Part shown: piece after piece, positions 1-12,155 of the stretch | Layout of the letters: each line of letters starts with the position of its first letter | Position numbering within the stretch: the first letter of the stretch is position 1 | Origin: JBKHAJ01 sp964641125 | Lineage (GTDB): Bacteria > Spirochaetota > Spirochaetia > SPDA01 > CAZSGZ01 | Length of the DNA stretch: 63,681 bases | Direction: 5' to 3' | Assembly: GCA_964641125.1 (NCBI GenBank) | Contig: CAZXMO010000011.1 | Span: 1 to 63,681, forward strand | Translations under genes and position numbers: made by a program | Notes under the pieces: generated by a model | Database searches by the model: none | The model's input: only the letters and a program-made list of their open reading frames with translations | Told to the model about the DNA's origin: nothing

Positions 1-1
1 A

Positions 2-175
2 GAATTATGGAAGTACTCTGTCGGAAACCAGCGGGGAGATTACTCCCGGGAAGGAAAGAACCGAGGTCCGTATTACATCCTGAAAAAGAAAAAAGAAGAA
101 CTAAGAGAAGAAGCATCAAAAACAAACACATGTAAGGAAGTCTTTTCATTTCAATCTCCATTTCAAAGGATATAA
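2..175 (+). CDS. Possible C-terminal end of an unknown protein (5' truncated)
   Basis: One forward frame is open from the window edge to a TAA at about 173-175. The visible 57 residues are basic and include a GPYYILKKK stretch followed by a charged helix-like tail. The GPYY-plus-lysine pattern resembles the end of small proteins found near transposase-like genes, but the fragment is too short to assign. It could also be chance open sequence, since a second frame is open over part of the stretch. No function is claimed. Confidence 0.25.
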   Translation, partial: ELWKYSVGNQRGDYSREGKNRGPYYILKKKKEELREEASKTNTCKEVFSFQSPFQRI

Positions 176-252
176 AAAACATATCCCTCTTTACGGTATA
201 TTGCAATCTTTTTCATATTTTGAGCACCGTGAAGAGAATTATTGACTCTCAC

Positions 253-280
253 GCATGAATAGAACAAATTCTATTCATGC
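253..280. repeat. Perfect 12-bp inverted repeat upstream of PFOR
   Basis: Arms 253-264 and 269-280 are exact reverse complements around a CAAA loop. There is no T-run on either side, so it is not a standard terminator. It lies about 140 bp upstream of the likely PFOR -35 box in an otherwise gene-free 1-489 region and could be a regulator site or an mRNA/DNA hairpin. The rest of 176-489 is AT-rich and shows no convincing gene. Confidence 0.7.
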
Positions 281-421
281 CCTCGACGACCGTTCATTTT
301 CCGGATGATCTTTTGCGCGACTTATACCGCACCGCCCGGCGCAGGAATATGAGACGCAAAAACAGGGGCGCCCTGAGCGCCATTTAAACGTAATTATGTT
401 TGTATCCGGGCTGTTCCAACC

Positions 422-451
422 TTGATGTTTTTCGAACAAAAGAGGTATATT
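422..451 (+). promoter_or_regulatory. Predicted sigma-70-type promoter for PFOR
   Basis: A -35-like TTGATG at 422-427 and a -10-like TATATT at 446-451 are separated by 18 bp. This would start the transcript near 458, giving a leader of about 30 nt that carries AGGAAGG shortly before the ATG at 490. Read by eye only. Confidence 0.5.
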
Positions 452-489
452 AGTATCAACAATCCCACGCAATAGGAAGGATCAATTAT

Positions 490-4068
<3,579 letters not shown>

Positions 4069-4096
4069 GGCCGGCCCGGACAATTCGATACATACC

Positions 4097-4126
4097 GCCC
4101 CCCGGCACCTCCGGGGGGCTTTTTTT
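4097..4126 (+). terminator. Rho-independent terminator after PFOR
   Basis: A perfect 9-bp GC stem (4097-4105 with 4111-4119) around a 5-nt loop is followed by seven T residues at 4120-4126. It ends the PFOR transcript. On the other strand the stem has no U-run, so it would not clearly stop the convergent gene. Confidence 0.92.
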
Positions 4127-4940
4127 ATCCTTCTTCGTTTTTAGAGCCCTTCGTCGATCCCGGGGGAAAGGGGATCAAGAGGCTCGTAGTCTTTTTATAG
4201 TCACGGTAGGCGGGATTGCCGCCGTACTTCTTGTCGTGCTTTTTTTCGAGCATGGGGATACCGCTTACAAAGAGGAGAAGAGCGGTTATAGCCGCGGGAC
4301 CCAAGACCGCGAGCCAGGCGGCGCCCATGAGGCTCGGGGCTACAATCAAAAATATTCCCCACCAGCACAGGACCTCGCCGAAATAGTTGGGGTGCCGGGA
4401 GTAGCGCCATAGTCCGCGGGAGATGAAATCTCCCCTGTTTTCCGGGTTACTCTTGAACCGGTACTTCTGGGCATCCGCGACCGCCTCGAAAATGAAGCCG
4501 AAGAGCCATACCGCGGCTCCGGCGATACTCACCCAGGTGAAAACCGTCCCCTCCAGGCTCAAAACGAAGATAACCGGAAAGGATATGAGCCATACCGAAA
4601 TCGCCTGGAGCAGCCAGAACCGGGCGAAACGCAGGGGCTCGTCCCGCATCCCGTCGAACCGGTCGTCTTTTCCCATCTCGATAATCCGGACCAGGAGGTA
4701 TCCTCCCAGTCTGACCGCCCAGAGGGAGGTGACGGCGACGGCCAGGAGTTGGACCGGTCGAAAAGCCTGTTCGAAGATCATCAAGACGATCGCAAGCACT
4801 AAGAAGGAGAGACTGTACGAGAGATCGGTGACCTTATCGGTCTTGAAGCCCGCGGCAAAGGCGAAAAAGACGATCTGGATCCCGAAGCTCACGATGAAGG
4901 CGAAGAGAATATTGTAGGCATCGAATTCGAAGAGAATCAT
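4125..4940 (-). CDS. DUF1295 / steroid 5-alpha-reductase-like membrane protein
   Basis: This 271-residue protein has six or more hydrophobic segments and a C-terminal RYSRHPNYFGE motif followed by YRDYKKTTS. These are hallmarks of the DUF1295 / isoprenylcysteine methyltransferase-like membrane family, whose bacterial members have mostly undefined substrates. Its start overlaps the end of the upstream lipid-enzyme gene by 4 bp (4937-4940), so the two are probably co-translated. That context suggests lipid modification in the membrane, which is an inference. The start has a GGAGG-type site inside the upstream gene. Confidence 0.85.
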   Translation of the reverse strand: MILFEFDAYNILFAFIVSFGIQIVFFAFAAGFKTDKVTDLSYSLSFLVLAIVLMIFEQAFRPVQLLAVAVTSLWAVRLGGYLLVRIIEMGKDDRFDGMRDEPLRFARFWLLQAISVWLISFPVIFVLSLEGTVFTWVSIAGAAVWLFGFIFEAVADAQKYRFKSNPENRGDFISRGLWRYSRHPNYFGEVLCWWGIFLIVAPSLMGAAWLAVLGPAAITALLLFVSGIPMLEKKHDKKYGGNPAYRDYKKTTSLLIPFPPGSTKGSKNEEG

Positions 4941-7435
4941 AAAAGACCTCCGCTGATGGTGCTCCGTACGTCCCGGAGGATCTCCTGGACGGTCTTTCCG
5001 TCGGGATGTACGGGGGCGAAATATCGTACATCGATCCGCTTGGGCCGGGGGATGATCTTTGTACGGGGAAAAGAATCATATGCGCCGTTTATCGCTACCG
5101 GGACCACGGGAAGGTTGAGTTTTTTACTCAAAACGGCGAAGGTTTTCTTGAAGCTTCCCATCTTTCCGTCGAAGGTCCTTGTCCCTTCGGGGAAGATTAC
5201 GATGTTCTTCCCCTGTTTCAGGAGCTCCATCAGACGGTTGAACAGTGATTCGGTCGGCTCATGCAGGTCGAGGAGGATCGAATTGGTCCGCTCGGCGAAG
5301 TACCTGCCCATGGATGACTTGAAGAAACGTGACTTCGCCAGGAAGTAAGTGTCCATAAGGGCCCGCCGCGGGAGGGTCCGGGCGAGGATAAAGGGATCGA
5401 GAAAGCTCTGGTGGTTTGAGACGATAATCGCGGGCTTGTTAAAACGGACGGTGTTTTTCCTGAACCTTCTGATACCGAAGAGAATACTCAGTAAGGGAGA
5501 CATGAGGAGAAACAGCCCCTTGACCAGCCAGTTGGGCCTGCGTATAGGGAAATCCTCCACCGGGCGCAGGGTTCCGTCCGCCTCTTCCACGGCCGGTTTC
5601 GCCCCGGTCTCGCGCAGAGTGTGGATATGCTCGGCGAGGCGCACCAGAGTGGGATGGTGCAGAAAGACGTCCTTGCCGAGCTCGAGCCCGAACCGTTTCC
5701 GGATATAGACCCGGAGTTCGAGGAGCTCGAGGGAATCGAGTCCGGCGTCGATCTCGAGGTGACTCTCCGGTGTTATCATCCTTCCCCGCTCCCGGGTCAG
5801 ATAATCGGCCAGAATCCGGTACTCCTCGAGCTTCGGGGCCTTGCTCCTGGCCGCGGCGGTGTCTTTTCCTTCGGTAATGAGCTCGCTAAGGCGGTACCGC
5901 TTGATCTTACCCATGGCGGTCTTCGGGAGTTCCTTCGGCGACAAGACAAAATTGAGGATCCGCCGGTACTCCGGAACCTTCCGGTTATAGGTATCGATGA
6001 CGTCCCACTTGACCGCCTCATGGAGGTTGTGGATGCCCCGCTCCCGGACCAAATCCATGTCGGGATGGATGTAGGCGAGAATTCTTCCCTCCCGTTCGGT
6101 CAAAGCTATCTCTTTGATCAGATCGCTCTGTTCGAGGATGACGTGCTCGATCTCCTCGGGATTGAGGTTCTTCCCGCTGGCAAGGACTATCCGCTCGCTC
6201 TTGCGTCCGGTCAGGAATATGAATCCTTCATCGTCGATGTAGGCGGTATCCCCGGTGTGGACCCAGCCGTCGCGGATGATTTGTTCCGTCGCATCGGGCT
6301 TGTTCAGATAGCCCTCCATCAAACCGGGTCCTCGTGCTAAGAGCTCCCCTTCTTCGATCCTGACATTCACCCCCTTCACCGGCCTGCCCGCGGAGCCGGG
6401 CTTCCAGGCGTCCATGAGGTTGTAGCTGATTAAAGGCCCCATCTCGGTAAGACCGTACCCCTCGATGGTGGGAATGCCTAGGGTCCAGAAGTCCCTGCAC
6501 ACCTGTCCGTCCAGCTTGGCCCCGCCGGAGAGGAATACTTTGAGATTTCCCCCGAACCGGTCGTGGACCTTCTTGAAGAGCTTCCGCGAAGTCTCCACCT
6601 TGTCGATGCGTCTCGCTAGGGCAAAGAGGAGCCGGGCCGCCGGATTGGAACGGACTTTATTCATGATGCTTCGATGGAAAAGATCGTAGAGCCTCGGAAC
6701 CCCGTTGATAAGAGTTACCTTATACTCATTGAAGAGGCGGAGTATCTCGTCTGAGGTGAGACTCTTTACAAAAACAACGGTGGAGCCGAGGTAGAGAGGG
6801 CAGATTACGTGCCCCTGGAGGGGGACGGTGTGGTGGAAGGGAAACAGCGCGAGGAGAACATCGTCACCGTCGATGAGCCCGGTCTCGAAGACCGCCTGCA
6901 TATTGAAGTAGACGCTTCGAAAATTGAGCATGACCCCTTTAGGCTCCCCGGTTGTCCCGGAGGTGTAGAGGATCAGGGCCGTCTTTTCGGGATCCACGGG
7001 CAGGGTAAAGTCTTCACCACTGTCGGGCCGCTCGTTTTCCAGCCGTTCGGCCATCTCTTCGAGGATGAGCACCCGGGGAATGTCGGTGAGCTTCCCTCGG
7101 ATTTTTTCGAGGGTTTCCAAGCTCTTCCGGGAAACAAAGACGATCTTAGGCCTGCAGTCCTCGAGGACCGCTAAGAGCTCCTCTTCCCCCGCCCCGGCGT
7201 CCACCGCGGAATTGATTCCCCCGTGCTTCCACACGGCGTAGAATGCGTAGATCCATTCCGGCCTGTTTTCGGCGAAGAGACACGTCCTATCCCCCTCGTC
7301 GAGCTCGAGCTGCCGTGAAAAGCCGTCGATGTTTATCAAGAGCTCCCCGTAGGAGACCGGCTCGTCGTTATATATCAAGGCGGTCTTCGGGAGTTTCCGT
7401 ATCAAAGGTTCCGTATAGTCCACATGCTTTTCCAT
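4937..7435 (-). CDS. AMP-dependent acyl ligase / acyl-carrier / acyltransferase fusion
   Basis: This 832-residue protein has three modules. Residues about 5-480 form an adenylating ligase (ILYTSGTTGEPKGV phosphate loop, later EGYGLTEMGP and HTGDTAYID motifs). Residues about 540-610 are an acyl-carrier domain with the phosphopantetheine serine in GLDSLELLEL (near Ser568). Residues about 640-832 form a PlsC acyltransferase with NHQSFLD (His675) and FPEGTR (near 748). E. coli Aas joins the same activities with the acyltransferase first, so the order here is reversed, with a carrier domain between. The likely role is activating a free fatty acid, holding it on the built-in carrier and moving it to a lysophospholipid. 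An AAGGTGG site precedes the ATG. The downstream DUF1295 gene overlaps. Confidence 0.88.
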   Translation of the reverse strand: MEKHVDYTEPLIRKLPKTALIYNDEPVSYGELLINIDGFSRQLELDEGDRTCLFAENRPEWIYAFYAVWKHGGINSAVDAGAGEEELLAVLEDCRPKIVFVSRKSLETLEKIRGKLTDIPRVLILEEMAERLENERPDSGEDFTLPVDPEKTALILYTSGTTGEPKGVMLNFRSVYFNMQAVFETGLIDGDDVLLALFPFHHTVPLQGHVICPLYLGSTVVFVKSLTSDEILRLFNEYKVTLINGVPRLYDLFHRSIMNKVRSNPAARLLFALARRIDKVETSRKLFKKVHDRFGGNLKVFLSGGAKLDGQVCRDFWTLGIPTIEGYGLTEMGPLISYNLMDAWKPGSAGRPVKGVNVRIEEGELLARGPGLMEGYLNKPDATEQIIRDGWVHTGDTAYIDDEGFIFLTGRKSERIVLASGKNLNPEEIEHVILEQSDLIKEIALTEREGRILAYIHPDMDLVRERGIHNLHEAVKWDVIDTYNRKVPEYRRILNFVLSPKELPKTAMGKIKRYRLSELITEGKDTAAARSKAPKLEEYRILADYLTRERGRMITPESHLEIDAGLDSLELLELRVYIRKRFGLELGKDVFLHHPTLVRLAEHIHTLRETGAKPAVEEADGTLRPVEDFPIRRPNWLVKGLFLLMSPLLSILFGIRRFRKNTVRFNKPAIIVSNHQSFLDPFILARTLPRRALMDTYFLAKSRFFKSSMGRYFAERTNSILLDLHEPTESLFNRLMELLKQGKNIVIFPEGTRTFDGKMGSFKKTFAVLSKKLNLPVVPVAINGAYDSFPRTKIIPRPKRIDVRYFAPVHPDGKTVQEILRDVRSTISGGLL

Positions 7436-7528
7436 ATAACCACCTTTCCATATACTTCTATCAATATATCCAACTCAATATACCGTCGCCTCCGGAACAA
7501 GGCAACTCCTACCTCTAGAGTAATGCAG

Positions 7529-7558
7529 TGGACTCATTCTAGCAAGCTTTGGTACACT
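7529..7558 (+). promoter_or_regulatory. Predicted promoter giving a leaderless nucleoside hydrolase mRNA
   Basis: TGGACT at 7529-7534 and TACACT at 7553-7558 are 18 bp apart. The -10 box ends only 6 nt before the ATG at 7565, so transcription would start at or next to the start codon. No Shine-Dalgarno sequence is present. The same -10 box and arrangement occur before gluconokinase. Confidence 0.5.
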
Positions 7559-7564
7559 ACATAC

Positions 7565-8494
7565 ATGACACGCATACTGCTCGACTGCGATCCCGGCCAC
7601 GACGATATGGCGGCCGTCCTCCTCGCCGTAGGCTCTCGGGAAATCGATCTTCAAGGGATAACCACCGTGGCGGGAAACCAGACCGCCGAGAAAACCTTCC
7701 TCAATGCACGGAAGACCCTGGCCCTTCTCGACAGGGAAGATGTGCCGGTCTATCCGGGAGCCGAACGGCCTCTCGTCCGTCCCCTGGTCACGGCGCCGGG
7801 GATCCACGGCAAGAGCGGACTCGACGGGGCCGAGCTCCCCGAACCTAAGGAAAAACCCAATAGCGAACACGCGGTAGATTTCCTCGAACGGACCCTCCTC
7901 GCCGGCGACGGTGGGATTACCCTTGTCGCCACGGGTCCCCTGACGAATGTAGCGCTCCTCCTCTTGAAAGCTCCCCATGTAAGAGAAAGAATAGATCGTC
8001 TCGTTATTATGGGAGGGGGATCGGCCGCTTCGAACGTGACCCCAGCCGCGGAGTTCAATATCTACGTAGACCCCGAGGCGGCCCGGACGGTATTCGCCTC
8101 CGGTATTCCTATCACCTTAGTCACCCTGGACATCACCAATACCGCTCTCTTCACCGACGCCGATATCCGGAGGCTCGAAGAGTCCTCGGGAAGGGTTTCT
8201 CCGAAGGTGGGGGGACTCTTGAGGTTCTTCTACACCATGAACAAGAACCGCTTCGGCCTCGCGGGAGCGCCCCTCCACGATCCTCTGACGATCGCTTACG
8301 TAATCCGCCCTGAAGTCATCGAAACCCGTCCGGTTTTCGTGGATGTGGAGACCCAGGGCGAGCTTACCCGGGGACGAACGGTGATCGATTTCTTCGGGGT
8401 AACCGGAACCCCCGCGAATGTCGAAGTCTCGACCGCCCTCGACCTCGATCTCTACAAGCGGCTCCTCTTCGAGGCGATTTCCCGGTTCGATTAA
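7565..8494 (+). CDS. Inosine-uridine preferring nucleoside hydrolase family
   Basis: This 309-residue protein splits the N-glycosidic bond of ribonucleosides to free base and ribose. The N-terminal DCDPGHDD calcium-binding motif (residues 7-14) is diagnostic of the family. Further family signs are ATGPLTNVA, VIMGGG, AEFNIYVDPEAA and the HDPLT aspartate/histidine region. A longer frame opens at 7424, but those 47 residues are unlike the family, and a -10 box directly before 7565 favours the shorter start. It is divergent from the acyl-ligase operon. The exact nucleoside preference cannot be read from sequence. Confidence 0.92.
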   Translation: MTRILLDCDPGHDDMAAVLLAVGSREIDLQGITTVAGNQTAEKTFLNARKTLALLDREDVPVYPGAERPLVRPLVTAPGIHGKSGLDGAELPEPKEKPNSEHAVDFLERTLLAGDGGITLVATGPLTNVALLLLKAPHVRERIDRLVIMGGGSAASNVTPAAEFNIYVDPEAARTVFASGIPITLVTLDITNTALFTDADIRRLEESSGRVSPKVGGLLRFFYTMNKNRFGLAGAPLHDPLTIAYVIRPEVIETRPVFVDVETQGELTRGRTVIDFFGVTGTPANVEVSTALDLDLYKRLLFEAISRFD

Positions 8495-8519
8495 AGGCTC
8501 CGACACCCCTATACCCCGG

Positions 8520-9840
8520 TTAACAAGGAAAAGTCAGGCACGAAGCCGGCTGTTTGGGAAGGGTAAAGTGGAAGGTGGTTCCTTCTCCGTACACCGAGCA
8601 GGCCCAGAGAACACCTCCGTGGCGTTCATCGATCCGTTTGCACAGGGCGAGACCTATGTCGGTCCCGGAGTACTCATCTCTCCCGTGGAGACGCTGGAAC
8701 ATCTTGAAGATCACCTCGAGGTGCTCCTCCTTGATACCGATTCCGTTGTCCGGGGCGGGATTCCTTCCCGGCTGTACTTGATCGCGTTGGCGATGAGGTT
8801 TTGGAAGAGTTGGGTTATCTGGGCGGGATCGCCGTAGACGGGAGGAAGGGGATGAACGATAATTTGGGCGTTCTTCTCCTCGATTACGAGGACTAAGTTG
8901 AGTTTAACCGTTTCGATCACTTCCTCGGGATCGATCCGCACGAAGGGTCTTGCCCGGGTGTTGAGCCGGGAATAGGAGAGAAGGTCCTCGATGAGACGCT
9001 GCATCCGTCTCGCCGCGGACATAATCAAGTCGAGGAACCGCGCGCCTTCACTGTCGAGTTTGTCCCCGTAACGCCGAAAGAGGAGCTCGGAGAATCCGGT
9101 TATCGATCGCAGCGGCTCCTGGAGATCGTGGGAGGCTATGTAGGCGAAATCTTTGAGTTCCTCGTTCGAGCGCTTGAGATCGATCATGGCCCTTTCTATG
9201 AGACGTTCGGTTTCCTTCCGTTCGGATATGTCGTGGATTACGGCCCAGTACTCCCGCTCACCGCTTCCGGGTCGGCGGGTCGATCGTATCCGAATGGATA
9301 CCGGCTCCCGCCACTTCCACGGCCAGGTCTCTCTGAATGCGGAGCTGCTCCGTCGGGAGTCAGTATCTTGCATTCCAGCTCCATCGGATTTCCCGATTCG
9401 ACGGCCTCCTGGAACATAGATTCGGCCAACTCACGGTATCCTACCTCGAGAGTAGAGATCACTTCGTCTATCGGGAGCTCGTTCCTGCTGAATCCGAATA
9501 TCCTGATGCACTCGTCGGATGCCCGTACCGTGGTAAAAGGAGAGTCTAATATCCAGTCTCCGATATGGGCGAGCCTCTGTGCCTGAGAGAGGTTCCTCTC
9601 CTTTTCCTCGAGTTCGGCGGTCCGATCGGTTACAGCCTTTTTCAAGCCCCGATTGTAGAAAACCACGGCGACAGCGGCGAGGAGACTCACAAAAACGACC
9701 ACAAGCGAAACGATTCCCACGGTTCCGAGCTTGTCCCGCGCAAGGGTTGGTTCCGGATGGAGCCGGCTTGCCGTGAGTAAAAGGATGAAGATTGCAGCGT
9801 GAAAGAGGTAAAGCTTTTTCATGAAATCCGCCGTTTGCAT
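8520..9840 (-). pseudogene. Broken PAS-domain sensor histidine kinase
   Basis: Read from 9840 downward, an N-terminal signal/anchor and one transmembrane helix are followed by a coiled coil and a PAS domain that runs out of frame at about 9330-9375. The sequence continues in another frame with the PAC end (VIHDISERK), the phospho-acceptor block ASHDLQEPLRSITGFSELL and the N box (LIANAIKYSREG). Near 8740 the frame breaks again. The DNGIGI box resumes directly after EGIPP, so roughly 16 codons between N and G1 boxes are missing. The last piece, to 8520, has GTDIGLAL in place of the usual GTGIGLA. Two frame breaks, a deletion and an altered ATP motif point to a decayed gene. A sequencing error could explain one shift but hardly all of this. 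Confidence 0.8.
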
Positions 9841-9954
9841 TAATTTTACAAGGAAGCCGGAAAAGTTTCCATTCCCCGCTCCCGGTGTAACCCAAATGGT
9901 TTATTTACCTCTGGTACGGGGATACGTAATTTTTAAGAGAGGAGTTCTCGAACC

Positions 9955-11841
9955 ATGCAGGAAAAGTTAGGTTTTCTCGAAAATATGGCCGACCGCTTAC
10001 GAATCCACAGCATACGTATGACCGCAAAGGCGGGGTCGGGGCATCCGACGAGCTGTCTCTCCTCCGCGGAGATCATGAGCGTTCTCTTTTTTCATGAGAT
10101 GCGCTACGACCCGAAACAGCTCGACTCACCGGATAACGACGAGTTTATTATGTCCAAGGGACACGCCGCGCCAATCCTCTATGCGGCCTTAGCCGAAGCG
10201 GGAAGCATCCCCGTCTCCGAGCTGGACAATCTCCGTACCTTCGATTCCCCCTTAGAGGGACATCCGGTTCCCCGCCTCAGGGGAATCAAAGCCGCCACAG
10301 GTTCCCTCGGACAGGGGCTCTCGGTCGGCATCGGCTTAGGACTTGGCATCAAGCTCGACCGTCGCGATTCCCGGGTCTTCGTCCTGTTAGGAGACGGCGA
10401 GACGGCCGAAGGCAACGTTTGGGAGGGGATGAACTTCGCCTCCCACGCGGGACTCGATAATATCATCGGGATCGTCGATGTAAACCGCCTCGGACAAAGC
10501 GAGCCGACTATGTTCGAGTGGGAGACCGGGGAATATAGGAAACGCGCCGAAGCCTTCGGATGGAGAGCCCTCGAGGTCGACGGGCACTCGGTACAAGAGC
10601 TTATGCACGCCTTCGAGGAGGCCCGGAACGATGACAGCGGTAAACCCGTAATTATCATTGCGCGAACGGTCAAAGGTAAGGACGGAGGAAGCGTAGAGAA
10701 CGAGAACGGGCACCACGGCAAGCCCCTTCCGGAGGATTCCGAAAAAAAGGTCCTCGCCGATCTGGAATCCCGCATACGGGACCGAAAAGTCCCTGAATCC
10801 GCGGGTCCTGAAAATTTCATCAAAGGCTCCGCTTTGAAACGAGACGACCGGGGTTTCCAGACAAGTCCGGAATACGAAATCGGCGAAAAGACGGCGACCC
10901 GGGACGCCTTCGGACACGCCTTAGCCGCTTTAGGCGAGCTCGACGAGGACATCGTGGTCCTCGACGGAGACGTCAAGAACTCCACCCGGACCAAATTCTT
11001 CTTCGAGAAGTTTCCCGACCGGGCCTTTGAGTGTTACATTGCCGAACAGAATATGATCGGCATGGCCTTAGGCCTTCAGGCGCGAGGCAAGCGGGTCTTT
11101 ACATCGACCTTCGCCGCTTTTCTGACCCGGGCCCACGATCAGATAAGGATGGCAAGCCATTCCGATGCCGATATCCGCATCGCCGGCTCCCACACCGGAG
11201 TGTCTATCGGAGAGGACGGCCCCTCCCAGATGGGACTCGAAGATATCGCCATGATGCGGTCCCTCATGAACAGCACCGTCCTCTCCCCGGCGGACGCTGT
11301 TTCGGCCGAGAAGCTCACCGCGGCGTCTGCGGGAAATAAGAACATCACCTACATACGGACAATCCGGGGCAAGACCCCGGTTATCTATCCTCCATCCGAG
11401 GAGTTTCCTTTAGGCGGATCCAAAATTCTCAAGCGGTCCGACAACGATAGGGCGACGATCATCGCTACGGGGATAACCGTAACCGAAGCCCTCGAGGCGG
11501 CGGGGGAGCTCGAGAAGAGAAACATCCCGGTACGGATTATCGACTGCTACTCGATCAAGCCCATCGACGGCGATACTTTAGCGGAAGCCGCCCGGGAAAC
11601 CGGCACCCTTATTACCGTGGAAGACCACTATCCCGAGGGGGGATTAGGTGAAGCGGTTGCATCCGCGGTGGCTGAGCGCCTCGCCCAAAGCGACGGGCGG
11701 AAGCCGCCCGCCTATACTGTGATAAACCTGGCGGTGCGGAAGCGGCCCCACTCGGGAGGCTCGGAGGAGCTCCTCGAGGAGCAGGCTATCGATGCGAAAG
11801 GCATCGTGGAATCGGTTACGAAGGCCCTCGAAGAGGAATAA
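9955..11841 (+). CDS. tkt: Transketolase
   Basis: This 628-residue thiamine-diphosphate enzyme moves two-carbon units between sugar phosphates in the pentose phosphate pathway. The N-terminal part has AKAGSGHPTSCLSSAEI, KGHAAPILYAAL and the ThDP motif GDGETAEGNVWEG to VDVNRLGQ. The pyrimidine domain has FIEKF-like FFEKFPDRAFECYIAEQNMIGMALG, and the C-terminal domain ends with VEDHYPEGGLGEAV. Both halves sit in one chain, as in animal and archaeal-type shorter transketolases (about 620 residues), rather than the longer 660-680-residue E. coli type. A GAGAGGAG site precedes the ATG. It follows the broken kinase divergently and appears monocistronic. Confidence 0.95.
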   Translation: MQEKLGFLENMADRLRIHSIRMTAKAGSGHPTSCLSSAEIMSVLFFHEMRYDPKQLDSPDNDEFIMSKGHAAPILYAALAEAGSIPVSELDNLRTFDSPLEGHPVPRLRGIKAATGSLGQGLSVGIGLGLGIKLDRRDSRVFVLLGDGETAEGNVWEGMNFASHAGLDNIIGIVDVNRLGQSEPTMFEWETGEYRKRAEAFGWRALEVDGHSVQELMHAFEEARNDDSGKPVIIIARTVKGKDGGSVENENGHHGKPLPEDSEKKVLADLESRIRDRKVPESAGPENFIKGSALKRDDRGFQTSPEYEIGEKTATRDAFGHALAALGELDEDIVVLDGDVKNSTRTKFFFEKFPDRAFECYIAEQNMIGMALGLQARGKRVFTSTFAAFLTRAHDQIRMASHSDADIRIAGSHTGVSIGEDGPSQMGLEDIAMMRSLMNSTVLSPADAVSAEKLTAASAGNKNITYIRTIRGKTPVIYPPSEEFPLGGSKILKRSDNDRATIIATGITVTEALEAAGELEKRNIPVRIIDCYSIKPIDGDTLAEAARETGTLITVEDHYPEGGLGEAVASAVAERLAQSDGRKPPAYTVINLAVRKRPHSGGSEELLEEQAIDAKGIVESVTKALEEE

Positions 11842-12078
11842 GAGATGGCAAGTAGTGTAGATCAAGGTACAGTAGACAGCCGGTATGAATGAACAGGGAG
11901 AAACACAGATAAATCTGCCCGTCGCCACGGCCCTTTCGCCCCACCCGGTGGGGTCGACTACGCTGTCGTCGAGATTCATGGCGTCGAAATCTTCTTTTCT
12001 GATATCCAGGCTCCGCCTGTAGGTTTCTTGCATCTCTTCGAGACGGTGCTTCATAGTTTCTTTGAATTGTTCCTCCAT
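11644..12078 (-). pseudogene. Truncated small protein with DksA/TraR-like N-terminus (remnant)
   Basis: An ATG at 12078 has a very good AGGAGG site 5 nt upstream. The first 45 or so residues form a charged helical start (MEEQFKETMKHRLEEM) like the N-terminal coiled coil of spirochaetal DksA/TraR-type proteins. After about residue 50 the frame loses family resemblance and runs antisense into the end of transketolase. No zinc-finger cysteines follow. I read it as the surviving 5' end of a deleted gene. It could instead be an unrelated short protein. The strong ribosome site is the main reason to list it. Confidence 0.35.
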
Positions 12079-12155
12079 TGTGCCTCCTGATTTTAAAATA
12101 CTGATCATTTCGCGTATTTCCAAGCAGTGTACGCTGCCCAGTGAAAGGAGGCGGT

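Noticed and set aside
275..472. 65-residue minus-strand open frame upstream of PFOR
   Set aside because: It covers the PFOR promoter and part of the hairpin, has no ribosome site and no recognisable protein character.
10179..10994. 271-residue antisense open frame in transketolase
   Set aside because: Shadow of a GC-rich gene; serine/proline-rich with no family resemblance or ribosome site.
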